Positions 28,453 through 37,679 of a DNA stretch of 64,000 bases are shown here, piece after piece. The translations under genes were made by a program, and so were the position numbers. Under the pieces are notes generated by a model. That model ran no database searches. It was given only the letters and a program-made list of their open reading frames with translations, and had not been told where the DNA came from. The DNA is from an uncultured Pelagibacteraceae bacterium (GTDB lineage Bacteria > Pseudomonadota > Alphaproteobacteria > Pelagibacterales > Pelagibacteraceae), in contig CACHGV010000001.1 in NCBI GenBank assembly GCA_902579465.1, forward strand, positions 206,135 through 270,134, read 5' to 3'. Position 1 is the first letter of the stretch; the number at the start of each line of letters is the position of its first letter.

Positions 28453-28521
28453 CTAAAGAATGTATTTATCACCAAGATACATAGCAAAAGCGATTGCAGC
28501 TCCTAATAAAATATATTTCAT
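28453..28521 (-). CDS. candidate 22-residue membrane micro-protein
   Basis: The minus strand of the 0.4-kb gap upstream of the cytochrome gene encodes an ATG-initiated peptide, MKYILLGAAIAFAMYLGDKY plus two residues, followed by a stop. It is one hydrophobic helix with a basic N-terminus and a charged end. No Shine-Dalgarno is evident. It may be real or fortuitous. Confidence 0.25.
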   Translation of the reverse strand: MKYILLGAAIAFAMYLGDKYIL

Positions 28522-28630
28522 ATACTGAAACTATACATAAAATGATCTGTGTTTAAAATGTGATTATTATTCATATTCATAACGAAATTAGAACCTAATT
28601 ATAACAAATCAATATTCTAGAAATAGAATC

Positions 28631-28771
28631 GTGAGATTATCATTATTCTTTTTTCTTCATTTAGTTGCTTTCGTAATCCTCTTAATTGTCCATCCACATG
28701 CTCGTGCAAATGAGGGGTGGACAATTGAAAAACATAATAGAGACTTAACCTATACAACTCGTAAAAACTAA
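28631..28771 (+). CDS. candidate 46-residue exported micro-protein
   Basis: A GTG-initiated frame on the plus strand inside the otherwise gene-free 28415-28826 gap. The first 26 residues form a convincing signal peptide (RLSLFFFLHLVAFVILLIV, then HPHARA with an A-x-A cleavage site). A polar 20-residue mature peptide, NEGWTIEKHNRDLTYTTRKN, follows. The start codon context lacks a clear Shine-Dalgarno, as in many genes of this genome. No homologue is recognised. Confidence 0.4.
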   Translation: MRLSLFFFLHLVAFVILLIVHPHARANEGWTIEKHNRDLTYTTRKN

Positions 28772-28773
28772 TT

Positions 28774-28830
28774 ATGTTTGTTGGAATGGAAGCCCTACTT
28801 ATACTTAGTCTTTTCGGACTAATATTTTAA
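28774..28830 (+). CDS. candidate 18-residue hydrophobic peptide
   Basis: Two bases after the 46-residue frame an ATG opens MFVGMEALLILSLFGLIF, a single hydrophobic helix. Its stop overlaps the stop of the convergent PhyH-family gene. The tight tandem arrangement with the exported micro-protein hints at a bicistronic unit. Weak evidence. Confidence 0.25.
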   Translation: MFVGMEALLILSLFGLIF

Positions 28831-29726
28831 TTACTTTTCTGAAGCTGATAAATAGAAACGTAGTGTTTCTTTTTAGGTAATGGAATTATTACTGGTACAT
28901 CAGTACATCTTGGTGCAATTATTTTTTTTCCATAAATAATATTTTTATCAAAATTTTCAAAGTTTGTCTCTGGATGAGGATTGCCGTCATTAATAATAGG
29001 CCATGCATCACAGGCTCTGTAACCAAATAATATTAAAGGTCTTGATCCATCAGTATGATTTAAGCCTGAACCATGAATTGTTCGACAATGAAAGAAGGCA
29101 ACAGAACCTGCTTTTCCAGTTAATGAAACTGATTTTTTTAAGTTAATCTTTTTTTTTTTAGTATTAATTTTGCCTACAAAGTAATTATCATTGCTATGAT
29201 GACTAAACAGCTCTTTTTTATGAGAGCCTTTAATAACTTTTAAAGGACCATTTTTTTCATAACAATCCTCAAGATAAATACCTACTGTTATTAAATCATC
29301 ATTTGTATGAGGGTAAAATGCAAAGTCTTGATGCCATTCAACTAGACTTCCTTTTTTCTTATTAGGTAACTTAAAATTTAATTTTCCAAGATGAAATCTT
29401 ACTGTTCCACCAATAAGCTTTTTAACTATATCAATAATCTTTTTATTTCTTGATAAATCATAAAATAATTTATTGTTATTTTGAGGGTTATTTAATCTTA
29501 ATATTTCTTTATTTTTTGAAGAGTTGCTATTGAATACGAAATGATAATTATCGTAACTTTGAGTTCCACCTTGATCTTTAACTTTTCTTCTACTGTTTTT
29601 TTCTTTAGTTACAATCTTATTAATAAGAGTATTTAATTTATTGATATCTTTCTTTGAAATAAGCTGATCTTTAACTAAATAACCATTTTTTTTATAAAAG
29701 CTTGTCTCTGATCTAGTGATACTCAT
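28827..29726 (-). CDS. phytanoyl-CoA dioxygenase (PhyH) family oxygenase
   Basis: A 299-residue non-heme Fe(II)/2-oxoglutarate oxygenase. The iron-binding facial triad is H132-x-D134 (VEWHQDFAF) and H218 (FFHCRTIHGSG), and the 2-oxoglutarate arginine is probably R229 (GSRPLILFGYRA). The length and order are normal for bacterial PhyH-family proteins, whose substrates range from lipids to ectoine and phosphonates. No pathway partner is adjacent, so the substrate is unknown. Confidence 0.8.
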   Translation of the reverse strand: MSITRSETSFYKKNGYLVKDQLISKKDINKLNTLINKIVTKEKNSRRKVKDQGGTQSYDNYHFVFNSNSSKNKEILRLNNPQNNNKLFYDLSRNKKIIDIVKKLIGGTVRFHLGKLNFKLPNKKKGSLVEWHQDFAFYPHTNDDLITVGIYLEDCYEKNGPLKVIKGSHKKELFSHHSNDNYFVGKINTKKKKINLKKSVSLTGKAGSVAFFHCRTIHGSGLNHTDGSRPLILFGYRACDAWPIINDGNPHPETNFENFDKNIIYGKKIIAPRCTDVPVIIPLPKKKHYVSIYQLQKSN

Positions 29727-29767
29727 GTATGAATTTTATAATAAAATTATTATTTTTAATAGATTAA

Positions 29768-30010
29768 TTATCTATAAGGATCACAAGCTATTTTAACTTT
29801 ATTATTTGCATTAAATGCTTTGGTATAGTGAGTAATAAAATTTTTAGAGGTTACGTCATTCCTTCTACTTAATTTTTTTTGCTCAAGGGCTATTCTACAT
29901 TCCTTTTTAACAACATCTTCAGTTCTAAATTTATACTTAATAGTGTTTACCTCTTGTGCTGCACAGCCATAAATAAATATAAAAAATAATATGTAAGTAA
30001 AAAATTTCAT
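29768..30010 (-). CDS. small predicted lipoprotein
   Basis: An 80-residue protein with a lipoprotein signal: hydrophobic FFTYILFFIFIYG followed by C16. The roughly 64-residue mature part is basic with two cysteines (KKECRIAL and KIACDPYR) that could form a disulfide. No family is recognised. It stands alone between PhyH and azlD in the same direction. Confidence 0.55.
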   Translation of the reverse strand: MKFFTYILFFIFIYGCAAQEVNTIKYKFRTEDVVKKECRIALEQKKLSRRNDVTSKNFITHYTKAFNANNKVKIACDPYR

Positions 30011-30038
30011 AAGTTAATTAATAATGGATAATACAATG

Positions 30039-30350
30039 TTATAATAAGAAAATAATAACCCAGTAAGAGGATAGTCCAGATAAAATTGTCGCTATTACAT
30101 TTCTTGAAAAGTAGCCAACTAATATTGCAACTATTGCACCAAAGATTTTAGGGTCATTCATTTCTATAAAAGCTCCATAGTTATTAATAAATATTCCAGG
30201 AAATATTATTGCTGGAAATACTGCTGACGGAACATATGCTAAAACCTCTTTAACTCTTTCACCTAATAAATCTCTGTCAACTAATGCAATCATAGTCATT
30301 CTTGTAAAGTAGGTGACAATTCCTGCAATTATGATTGTTAGCCAAGTCAT
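30039..30350 (-). CDS. azlD: branched-chain amino acid exporter small subunit AzlD
   Basis: A 103-residue membrane protein with about four helices. TRMTMIALVDRDLLGERVKEVLAYVPSAVFPAIIFPGI is the AzlD signature. It overlaps the azlC stop by 4 bases. AzlCD pairs export branched-chain amino acids and analogues. Assignment rests on family resemblance and pairing. Confidence 0.82.
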   Translation of the reverse strand: MTWLTIIIAGIVTYFTRMTMIALVDRDLLGERVKEVLAYVPSAVFPAIIFPGIFINNYGAFIEMNDPKIFGAIVAILVGYFSRNVIATILSGLSSYWVIIFLL

Positions 30351-31033
30351 TTTTTTAACCTTAGAACTAATGCAGCAACAAATAATGCAATTATAGGTGA
30401 AATGATTATGTAGGATTTAAAGGGTGCATCAAAAAATAATAATGAACTTAATCCACATGTAATCATTACTATTACATGATCTATTTTTTTTAAATCTTGA
30501 ACAACAATTGCTATAAAGGTTAAAGGAATTGCAAATTTTAAACCTAGTTCCTCTGGTACAAATGAACCTAAAACTATACCTGCTAAAGTTGATAATTGCC
30601 AAAAAATCCAAAGTGTAACACCACTCCCAATTAAATGATAATGTAAATGTTGCTCTGTTTTATTTTTCATAAAAAATTTATTACTCTCAGCAAAACCTTG
30701 ATCAACTACGATGTAGGAAATTAATAATTTTTTAATAAATGATAATTTTTCAAGGTATTCAGATAAAACTGCACCATACAATAAATGCCTTGAATTTATG
30801 ACACCAACAGAAGTAACAGCAATTAAGGCTGATGCCCCGCCTGATAACAATTGAAGAAATACTATTTGAGATGCACCACCAAAGATAATAATGGACATTG
30901 CATATACCAAAACAGGATCAAAACCTAATTCTATACCTATTGCTCCACATATTATGCCAAATGGAATAACTGAAAACATGTGAGGTGCAACAGCTAGAAA
31001 ACCCTTTGAAAATAGTTGTGTTTTTGTAAGCAT
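30347..31033 (-). CDS. azlC: branched-chain amino acid exporter large subunit AzlC
   Basis: A 228-residue membrane protein. The family N-terminal block APHMFSVIPFGIICGAIGIELGFDPV is followed by IIFGGASQIVFLQLLSGGASALIAVTSVGVINSRHLLYGAVLSEYL, the most conserved part of AzlC. About five to six helices are visible. It is transcribed with azlD and diverges from the glycosyltransferase gene at 31093. Confidence 0.87.
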   Translation of the reverse strand: MLTKTQLFSKGFLAVAPHMFSVIPFGIICGAIGIELGFDPVLVYAMSIIIFGGASQIVFLQLLSGGASALIAVTSVGVINSRHLLYGAVLSEYLEKLSFIKKLLISYIVVDQGFAESNKFFMKNKTEQHLHYHLIGSGVTLWIFWQLSTLAGIVLGSFVPEELGLKFAIPLTFIAIVVQDLKKIDHVIVMITCGLSSLLFFDAPFKSYIIISPIIALFVAALVLRLKK

Positions 31034-31092
31034 TTTTGATAGAGGAAATTATATTATTTTTTTTTTAAATTATATCTTTAAATATCAATAAA

Positions 31093-32070
31093 ATGAAAAA
31101 TATTCTCATTTATAATTCTGGAGGTGGACTTGGAGATAGCATCCAATTATTTGATCTAGTTACAAGTTTAAAAAATAATTTTAAAGATGCTTCTTTATTC
31201 TATTTAGGTGCGCATGAGAACCACTTCCAAGGAAGTTTAAAAGAATATGGTATTGACGTACCAACTTTTGAGATGGGCCTTAAATATTTTGGTTTTAGAT
31301 GGAAACATTTATTTTTAGCAAAAAAATTATTTAATCAAAAAACAATAGATAAATTTGATCTAATAATAGACCTTCAGTCAAAAATTAGAAATACTCTAAT
31401 TTTAAAACAGATACCTAGTTACAATTTTTACTCCTCTTCATTAAATTATTTTTTTTCTACAAAGAAAAGAGATTACATATATACAAAAAATAATTTGAAT
31501 ATGATTTTAAATAATCTTGAAAAGTTAATAGACAAAAAATTGACTGTTCATAATTATAATATTAAAAGCATAAACCCAAAATATTTTGATGAAGCTGAAA
31601 GAGTCCTTCCAGATAACAATTATGTTGGATTATCTGTAACTCAAGGAAACTCTTACAGAAAGAAAAATTGGCCAATGGATAAATTTATTAATTTAGGGAA
31701 AAAAATTGTAGAAATTAATAAAGTTCCGGTTTTTTTAATTAAGAAAAATGATACAGAGTTAATTTCCAAGATAAAGAATGAGATTAAAGAAGCCATTATT
31801 CCTGAAGAGAATGCAAAATATTCAGAACCAGCATTTGTCACTGCTTTAGCTACCCGATTAAGCTCAAGTGTATCAATAAACAACGGAATTATGCATATGA
31901 TTAGCTTAGCTAAAACACCTATGATTCTTTTATTTGGATCTGGAGGATCTAAAGAGGAAGAAAAGTTTGCACCAAAATACTCAACTGTAAAAATTTTAAA
32001 TAGTACAAAATTATATAACTCTACTGATATTACTAAAATATCTGAAATTGATGTTCTAAAATTGATTTAA
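31093..32070 (+). CDS. glycosyltransferase family 9 (heptosyltransferase-like) protein
   Basis: A 325-residue GT-B enzyme. The N-terminal GGGLGDSIQLFDLVTSLKNNF is the family 9 glycine-rich loop, LIIDLQSKIRN matches the D-LQ block, and the C-terminal donor site includes SINNGIMHMISLAKTPMILLFGSGG. Such enzymes add heptose or other sugars to lipopolysaccharide core or related glycans. No other core-oligosaccharide gene is adjacent. It converges with the next gene and overlaps it by 15 bases at the 3' ends. Confidence 0.75.
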   Translation: MKNILIYNSGGGLGDSIQLFDLVTSLKNNFKDASLFYLGAHENHFQGSLKEYGIDVPTFEMGLKYFGFRWKHLFLAKKLFNQKTIDKFDLIIDLQSKIRNTLILKQIPSYNFYSSSLNYFFSTKKRDYIYTKNNLNMILNNLEKLIDKKLTVHNYNIKSINPKYFDEAERVLPDNNYVGLSVTQGNSYRKKNWPMDKFINLGKKIVEINKVPVFLIKKNDTELISKIKNEIKEAIIPEENAKYSEPAFVTALATRLSSSVSINNGIMHMISLAKTPMILLFGSGGSKEEEKFAPKYSTVKILNSTKLYNSTDITKISEIDVLKLI

Positions 32071-32460
32071 AGCTTTTATTAAAAATTTATTATCAAGTTT
32101 ACAATCTTTATAGCCTTGTTTTACAACATTAAGATATCTTTCTGTTGGATATCTAAATTCTGTTTTCTTAACCATAATGTAAGTCATCACTCGTTTATTA
32201 TAATAAGTAAAGAATAGTTTTTTATATAGAATTGGAAAATCTTCATATACATCCAATTTTTTTTCATCGCTTTTTGATATTTCAAATAAAGCACCAGGAA
32301 CTAAAGAATTTTTACTCTTTTCAATATCTGCTGCTCTATATTTACTTCTAAAGTTTAACTTGTAACCTTTAAGTTCATATTTTTTTAAGAACACAGAGTC
32401 TTTGCATCTCCGCTTCATTTGAAAAAGATTAAGATTACTACCGTAAGCAAAATATAACAT
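32056..32460 (-). CDS. gamma-glutamylcyclotransferase-like protein (GGCT/AIG2 fold)
   Basis: A 134-residue protein beginning LYFAYGSNLNLFQMKRRC, with the YGSN loop (residues 6-9) typical of gamma-glutamylcyclotransferases. The GALFEIS and KLDVYEDFP segment carries the likely catalytic glutamate. It could turn over gamma-glutamyl amino acids or glutathione products; the substrate is uncertain. Its start is at the stop of the CinA-like gene. Confidence 0.72.
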   Translation of the reverse strand: MLYFAYGSNLNLFQMKRRCKDSVFLKKYELKGYKLNFRSKYRAADIEKSKNSLVPGALFEISKSDEKKLDVYEDFPILYKKLFFTYYNKRVMTYIMVKKTEFRYPTERYLNVVKQGYKDCKLDNKFLIKALNQF

Positions 32461-33212
32461 TACTCTAATTCAACTACTTTAATATTTTTTGCTTTTACAA
32501 ATTCAAAGATTAGTGAGCTACACAAGTTTATTTTATCTTGATCTTTTGATCTTAATACAATTGATACACCTAATTTACCTTGTCTGAAAAAAGGATAACT
32601 ACCAATTTCTACATCTTTATTATTATCTTGAACATTTGTTAATGAGCTTGCTATTTCACTTTCATAGGTCATCAAATTTATTGTCTTACTTAATATTGGA
32701 TCGCCTCCGACTAATACATTGCCAAGTCCACCAATCATTGCTTTTAAAATTGATGGAACACCTGGAAGAGAAAAAACATTTTCCACATAAAACCCTGGAG
32801 CACCACTAGTTGGATTCAAAATAAGATTAGCTGTAACTGGCATCTTTGCCATTTTTTGTCTACCATCATTAAAATTGCCTGGTTCGTAATATTTTTCTAG
32901 AATTGCAAATGCCTCTTTATGAAATCCATATTCAATGTTAAATGCCTTTGATATTGACTCTGCAGTTATGTCATCGTGAGTAGGACCAATACCACCTGTA
33001 GTAAACACATAGTTGTATTTAACTCTTAATTCATCAACAGTATCTATAATGGTTTTTTCCACGTCAGGAATTACTCTTACCTCTCCAACTGAAATTCCCA
33101 GAGAATTAAGCCAAGTAGCTAGAGTGCTTGTATTCAAATCTTTTGTTCTACCAGATAATACTTCGTTACCTATGATGATGATTGATGCAGATATTTCTTT
33201 TTTATTTGTCAT
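32460..33212 (-). CDS. CinA-like molybdopterin-binding (MoCF) domain protein, short form
   Basis: A 250-residue protein starting at the ATG at 33212 (MTNKKEISASIIIIGNEVLSG). A longer frame upstream to 33296 overlaps the divergent sfsA gene and adds unconserved residues. The MoaB/MogA-like fold is clear from GNEVLSGRTKDLN and FTTGGIGPTHDDITAES, followed by ASGAPGFYVENVFSLPGVPSILKAM. The C-terminal PncC deamidase domain of full CinA is absent. Short CinA-like proteins of this type often act in nucleotide or NAD-derivative clean-up; the exact role is unknown. Confidence 0.75.
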   Translation of the reverse strand: MTNKKEISASIIIIGNEVLSGRTKDLNTSTLATWLNSLGISVGEVRVIPDVEKTIIDTVDELRVKYNYVFTTGGIGPTHDDITAESISKAFNIEYGFHKEAFAILEKYYEPGNFNDGRQKMAKMPVTANLILNPTSGAPGFYVENVFSLPGVPSILKAMIGGLGNVLVGGDPILSKTINLMTYESEIASSLTNVQDNNKDVEIGSYPFFRQGKLGVSIVLRSKDQDKINLCSSLIFEFVKAKNIKVVELE

Positions 33213-33234
33213 TTCTAAATATAAATAAAATTGT

Positions 33235-33921
33235 ATGAAATTTACCAACACTTTATTAAAAGGCAAATTTATCCGGAGATATAAGAGATTTTTCACTGAT
33301 ATAGAAGTAAATAATAAAACTGTAGTAGCGCACTGTCCAAATACAGGTTCTATGATGGGTTTACTAGATCAAGGAAACGAAGCTTGGATTAGTGAACACA
33401 ATGATCCAAAACGTAAATTAAAATTTACTCTAGAGATGATAAAAGTAAAAAAAAGAATAATTGGAGTAAATACTCATAGAGCAAATAGAATTGTCGAACA
33501 TGCTTTAGAAAATAAGTTAATAAAAGAATTTAGTACTATCAAAAATATAAGAGCTGAATTTAAGTATTCTGATGATACTAGATTTGACTTTTTGTGTGAT
33601 AAGAAAATATTAGAGGTAAAAAATACAACACTTATAAGAGAGGATGATTTGGCTGAATTTCCAGATGCTGTTACTTCAAGAGGTACAAAACACCTCCAAA
33701 AGTTAAAGGAATCAATCAAAAAAGGATATAAGCCTTATGTCTTATTTTTAACTCAAATTCAGGGTATAAATAATTTTAGAATAGCAGAAGATATAGACTC
33801 TACTTATTATAAAGAATATTTAGATGCTAAAAAATCTGGTGTAAGCTTTCTTGCTTACAGATGCAGTTTAAATTCTAAAGAAATAAAAATTGAAAAAAAA
33901 ATAAAAATTTTAGATGAGTAA
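33235..33921 (+). CDS. sfsA: SfsA family DNA/RNA nuclease-like protein
   Basis: A 228-residue SfsA. The OB-like N-terminal part contains VAHCPNTGSMMGLLDQGNEAW, a strong SfsA signature. The C-terminal part holds a PD-(D/E)xK-like core with D118 (TRFDFLC) and E127-x-K129 (ILEVKN), followed by FPDAVTSRGTKHLQKL. Originally called sugar fermentation stimulation protein, its biological role is still poorly defined. It overlaps map by 8 bases, an arrangement common in alphaproteobacteria. Confidence 0.88.
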   Translation: MKFTNTLLKGKFIRRYKRFFTDIEVNNKTVVAHCPNTGSMMGLLDQGNEAWISEHNDPKRKLKFTLEMIKVKKRIIGVNTHRANRIVEHALENKLIKEFSTIKNIRAEFKYSDDTRFDFLCDKKILEVKNTTLIREDDLAEFPDAVTSRGTKHLQKLKESIKKGYKPYVLFLTQIQGINNFRIAEDIDSTYYKEYLDAKKSGVSFLAYRCSLNSKEIKIEKKIKILDE

Positions 33922-34684
33922 TTATTCAGAAAAATTTGAAAAAATGAGAATTGCTGGAAAACTTGCATCTCAAACTTTAGATATGCTAACAAATGAAGTT
34001 AAGGAAGGTGTAACCACAGATAGAATTGATCAGCTCGGATATGAATTCATTAGAGATAATGGTGGACACTCTGCTCCATTATACTACAGGGGTTTTAAAA
34101 AATCTTTGTGCACATCTTTAAACCATGTTGTTTGTCATGGCATCCCATCTGAAAGAGTGTTAAATGAAGGTGACGCAGTTAATATTGATGTAACTGCAAT
34201 AGTGAATGAATACTATGGTGATACGAGCCGAATGTTTACCATTGGAGATATACCAGTTAAGGCAAAAAATTTAATTGAAACAACTTATGAGTCTATGATG
34301 AAAGGGATAGAAATTTTAAAACCTGGAATAAAATTAGGTGATATTGGATATGAAATTCAATCCTTTGTTGAGGAGAGAGGATTTTCAGTAGTAAGAGATT
34401 TTTGTGGTCATGGTATAAGCAATACTTTTCACGAACAACCTAATATACTTCATTACGGTAAAAAAAATACAGGTTATGAGTTAATACCTGGCATGACCTT
34501 TACAATAGAACCAATGATCAATGCAGGAAAATTTGAGGTTAAGGTTCTAAATGATGGATGGACAGCAGTTACAAAGGATAAGTCTTTATCTGCACAATTT
34601 GAGCATACAATAGGAATTACGGAAGACTCTTATGAAATTTTCACAGAATCTGTTAAAGGTTATAAGAGGCCTCCATATAATTAA
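33914..34684 (+). CDS. map: methionine aminopeptidase, type I
   Basis: A 256-residue type I enzyme removing N-terminal methionine from nascent proteins. The conserved histidine H75 and metal ligands D92, D103, H166, E199 and E230 are all present in their usual motifs (VCHGIPS, IDVTA, GDTSRMF, CGHGIS, TIEPM, FEHT). It overlaps sfsA upstream and purB downstream (TAATG). Confidence 0.97.
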   Translation: MSNYSEKFEKMRIAGKLASQTLDMLTNEVKEGVTTDRIDQLGYEFIRDNGGHSAPLYYRGFKKSLCTSLNHVVCHGIPSERVLNEGDAVNIDVTAIVNEYYGDTSRMFTIGDIPVKAKNLIETTYESMMKGIEILKPGIKLGDIGYEIQSFVEERGFSVVRDFCGHGISNTFHEQPNILHYGKKNTGYELIPGMTFTIEPMINAGKFEVKVLNDGWTAVTKDKSLSAQFEHTIGITEDSYEIFTESVKGYKRPPYN

Positions 34685-35976
34685 TGATAACTCGATACTC
34701 TAGAAAAGAACTTACAGATATTTGGTCAGAACATAATAAATATCAAATCTGGTTAGATGTAGAGATTGCTGCAGCTGAAGGAATGGAAAAATTAGGAACT
34801 ATTCCAAAAGGTGTTGCGAGTGCTGTTAAGAAAAAAGCCAAAATTAATGTGAAAAGAATTCACAATATTGAGGAGAAAGTAAAACATGATGTTATTGCAT
34901 TTCTAACTTCTGTCACCGAAAAAGTAGGAATTAAAGCGAGATATTTGCACCAAGGAATGACATCCTCAGATGTGTTAGATACAAGCTTTAATATTCAATT
35001 AGTCCAATCTGGCAAAATATTAGTTAAAGATATTGATCAAATATTAAAAGTATTAAAATCTAAAGCTAAAAAATATAAATTCACACCATGTATGGGTAGA
35101 AGCCATGGAATACATGCTGAACCAATAACATTTGGGCTTAAATTAGCTTCTTATTATGAAGAATTTAAAAGGAACAGAAAAAGATTAATTAGTGCTATAG
35201 ATGAAATATCTACGTGCGCAATTTCAGGTGCAGTGGGGACATTCGCTAATATAAACCCAAATGTCGAAAAACATGTTGCAAAGAAACTTGGATTGAAAAT
35301 TGAACCTATATCAACTCAAGTTATTCCAAGAGACAGACATGCTTATTACTTTTCTGTGCTAGGAATTATTGCAGGATCAATTGAAAGAATTTCAACAGAA
35401 ATAAGGCACTTACAAAGAACTGAGGTTTACGAATTACAAGAATTTTTTTCAAAAAAACAAAAAGGTTCAAGTGCAATGCCACATAAAAAGAACCCAATTT
35501 TAAGTGAAAACTTAACTGGACTGGCTAGAATGGTTAGAAGCTATACTATTCCAGCTTTAGAAAATATTGCCCTTTGGCATGAAAGAGATATTTCTCATTC
35601 AAGTGTAGAAAGAAACATTGGACCAGATGCAAATATAACATTAGATTTTGCTTTAGTGAGATTAGCTAGTGTTTTAGATAAAATGATAGTTTATCCAAAT
35701 AAAATGCTAGATAACATTAATATCACAAAGGGTACCATTTTCTCACAAGAATTGATGCTTGAATTAACTAAATCAGGTTTGACTAGAGAAAACTCATATA
35801 GATTAGTCCAATCGCATGCTAAAAAATGCATAGCAGATAATCTTAATCTTTTAGATGTTGTTATGAGTGATAAAAAGATTACATCTAGGATATCAAATAA
35901 AAAAATGAAAAACATATTTGACTATTCCTCACACTTTAAGAATGTAAACCTAATCTTTAATAGAGTTTTTAAATAA
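34684..35976 (+). CDS. purB: adenylosuccinate lyase
   Basis: A 430-residue lyase that cleaves SAICAR to AICAR and adenylosuccinate to AMP. The fumarase-superfamily signature GSSAMPHKKNPILSENLTGLAR is at about residues 261-282. HQGMTSSDVLDT and the GRSHGIHAEPITFG block carry the catalytic His and Ser/Thr residues. It overlaps map and purC at start/stop codons, forming a purine operon through purL. Confidence 0.96.
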   Translation: MITRYSRKELTDIWSEHNKYQIWLDVEIAAAEGMEKLGTIPKGVASAVKKKAKINVKRIHNIEEKVKHDVIAFLTSVTEKVGIKARYLHQGMTSSDVLDTSFNIQLVQSGKILVKDIDQILKVLKSKAKKYKFTPCMGRSHGIHAEPITFGLKLASYYEEFKRNRKRLISAIDEISTCAISGAVGTFANINPNVEKHVAKKLGLKIEPISTQVIPRDRHAYYFSVLGIIAGSIERISTEIRHLQRTEVYELQEFFSKKQKGSSAMPHKKNPILSENLTGLARMVRSYTIPALENIALWHERDISHSSVERNIGPDANITLDFALVRLASVLDKMIVYPNKMLDNINITKGTIFSQELMLELTKSGLTRENSYRLVQSHAKKCIADNLNLLDVVMSDKKITSRISNKKMKNIFDYSSHFKNVNLIFNRVFK

Positions 35977-36761
35977 TGAAAAAAGGTAAAAAATTATATG
36001 AAGGTAAAGCAAAGATAATTTATGCAACTAGTGACAAGAATTTAGTAATTCAACACTTCAAGGATGATGCTACTGCTTTCAATAATCAAAAAAAAGATGT
36101 CATTGAAGGTAAAGGAATTTTAAATAATAGAATCTCAGAGCATATACTTACCCAATTGAGCAATGTCGGTATCAAAAATCATTTAGTAAAAAGACTAAAC
36201 ATGAGGGAACAACTTGTAAAGTTGGTTGAAATTATTCCAATTGAATTCATTGTTAGAAATATTGCTACAGGATCTTTAACAAAAAGATTAGGAATAGAAG
36301 ATGGAACGATATTGGATTATCCATTAGTTGAATATTGCTTAAAGAATGACGATTTAGGTGATCCATTAGTAAGTAGAGAACATATTTTAGCTTTTAAATG
36401 GATGGATGTATTTGAGCTAGATTTTATTTACGAAGAAGTAAGAAGAATAAATGATTTTCTTCAAGGCATGTTTAGAGGTGTTGGAATTAAATTAGTAGAT
36501 TTTAAAGTAGAGTTTGGAAGAAGTGAAAGTGATAGCAAAAGAGAAATCATGCTTGCTGATGAAATTAGCCCAGATACTTGCAGACTTTGGGACATGCGGA
36601 CAGATAAAAAACTAGATAAAGATAGATTTAGAAATAACTTAGGGAACTTAGTTGAAGCTTATCAAGAAGTAGCTGTTAGATTAAATATATTACACGAACA
36701 ATCAAATATAAGACCATTAACCTATCCTAAACCAAAAGCTGTAAAAATTAAGAAAAAATGA
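35976..36761 (+). CDS. purC: phosphoribosylaminoimidazole-succinocarboxamide synthase (SAICAR synthetase)
   Basis: A 261-residue ATP-dependent ligase. KKLYEGKAKIIYAT at the N-terminus, then FKDDATAFNNQKKDVIEGKGILNNRIS, VEIIPIEFIVRNIATGSLTKRLG, and LVDFKVEFGR with MLADEISPDTCRLWD are all standard PurC motifs. Length is normal. It overlaps purB and purS. Confidence 0.97.
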   Translation: MKKGKKLYEGKAKIIYATSDKNLVIQHFKDDATAFNNQKKDVIEGKGILNNRISEHILTQLSNVGIKNHLVKRLNMREQLVKLVEIIPIEFIVRNIATGSLTKRLGIEDGTILDYPLVEYCLKNDDLGDPLVSREHILAFKWMDVFELDFIYEEVRRINDFLQGMFRGVGIKLVDFKVEFGRSESDSKREIMLADEISPDTCRLWDMRTDKKLDKDRFRNNLGNLVEAYQEVAVRLNILHEQSNIRPLTYPKPKAVKIKKK

Positions 36762-36991
36762 AAGTAAAAGTAATAGTCACTCTAAAAAATGGTGTACTAG
36801 ATCCACAAGGTAAAGCAATACAGCAAACTTTGAATGGAATGACTTTTAATAATGTTTCAGAAGTTAGACAAGGAAAATATTTTGATATTGAGATAAACGA
36901 AAGTGATGAGAGTAAAGCTAAATCTCAAGTAGAAGAAATGTGTAAAAAGCTTTTAGCAAATCTAGTTATTGAGGATTATAAAATCTTGTAA
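36758..36991 (+). CDS. purS: phosphoribosylformylglycinamidine synthase, PurS subunit
   Basis: A 77-residue PurS, the small dimeric bridging subunit needed when FGAM synthase is split into PurS, PurQ and a short PurL. VTLKNGVLDPQGKAIQQTLNGMTFNNVSEVRQGKYFDIEI is the family block. It overlaps purC by 4 bases and precedes purQ by 7. Confidence 0.95.
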   Translation: MKVKVIVTLKNGVLDPQGKAIQQTLNGMTFNNVSEVRQGKYFDIEINESDESKAKSQVEEMCKKLLANLVIEDYKIL

Positions 36992-36998
36992 CTACCGA

Positions 36999-37679
36999 AT
37001 GAAATCATCTGTAATTATATTTCCTGGTTCAAATTGCGATAGAGACATGGATGTGGCTTTAAAGAAATTCGGTTTTGACAATCAAATGGTTTGGCATAAT
37101 GATGTTAAAATACCTAAAAGTGATTTAATTGTACTGCCTGGAGGTTTTTCTTACGGCGATTACCTTAGATGTGGGAGTATTGCTGGAAAATCAAGAATAA
37201 TTAAATCTGTGATTGATTTTGCAAATTCAGGAGGATTAGTTCTTGGAATTTGTAATGGTTTTCAAATACTAACTGAGACTGGTTTGTTACCCGGAATACT
37301 TCAACAAAACAAATACTTAAACTTTATTTGTAAAAATGTTTTTGTAAAAATTAAAAATAAAGATAATAAATATTTTAAGAAAATTAAAAAAGAAGTTTTA
37401 GAACTCCATATTGCCCACAACGAAGGAAATTATTTTTGCTCAAAAGATGAGTTAAAATTAATTGAAGATAATGGTCAAATTGCTGTTACTTATTGTGACC
37501 GTATAGGAAATGATGATGAAAAAAATAATCCAAATGGCGCCATAAAAAATATAGCTGGAATATTTAATAAAGATAAAAATATTTTAGGTATGATGCCTCA
37601 TCCAGAGAGAATGATTGATCCATTCCTTTCAGGTGAAGATGGATCACTATTTTTTGAAAATTTAATTGAAAGTTTATAA
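36999..37679 (+). CDS. purQ: phosphoribosylformylglycinamidine synthase, glutaminase subunit PurQ
   Basis: A 226-residue class I glutamine amidotransferase starting at the ATG at 36999 ([17 protein letters not shown]). An in-frame upstream start at 36969 overlaps purS and adds only unconserved residues. The nucleophile is C85 in [10 protein letters not shown], and the His-Glu pair is in MMPHPERM. It supplies ammonia to PurL and overlaps its start. Confidence 0.96.
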   Translation: MKSSVIIFPGSNCDRDMDVALKKFGFDNQMVWHNDVKIPKSDLIVLPGGFSYGDYLRCGSIAGKSRIIKSVIDFANSGGLVLGICNGFQILTETGLLPGILQQNKYLNFICKNVFVKIKNKDNKYFKKIKKEVLELHIAHNEGNYFCSKDELKLIEDNGQIAVTYCDRIGNDDEKNNPNGAIKNIAGIFNKDKNILGMMPHPERMIDPFLSGEDGSLFFENLIESL

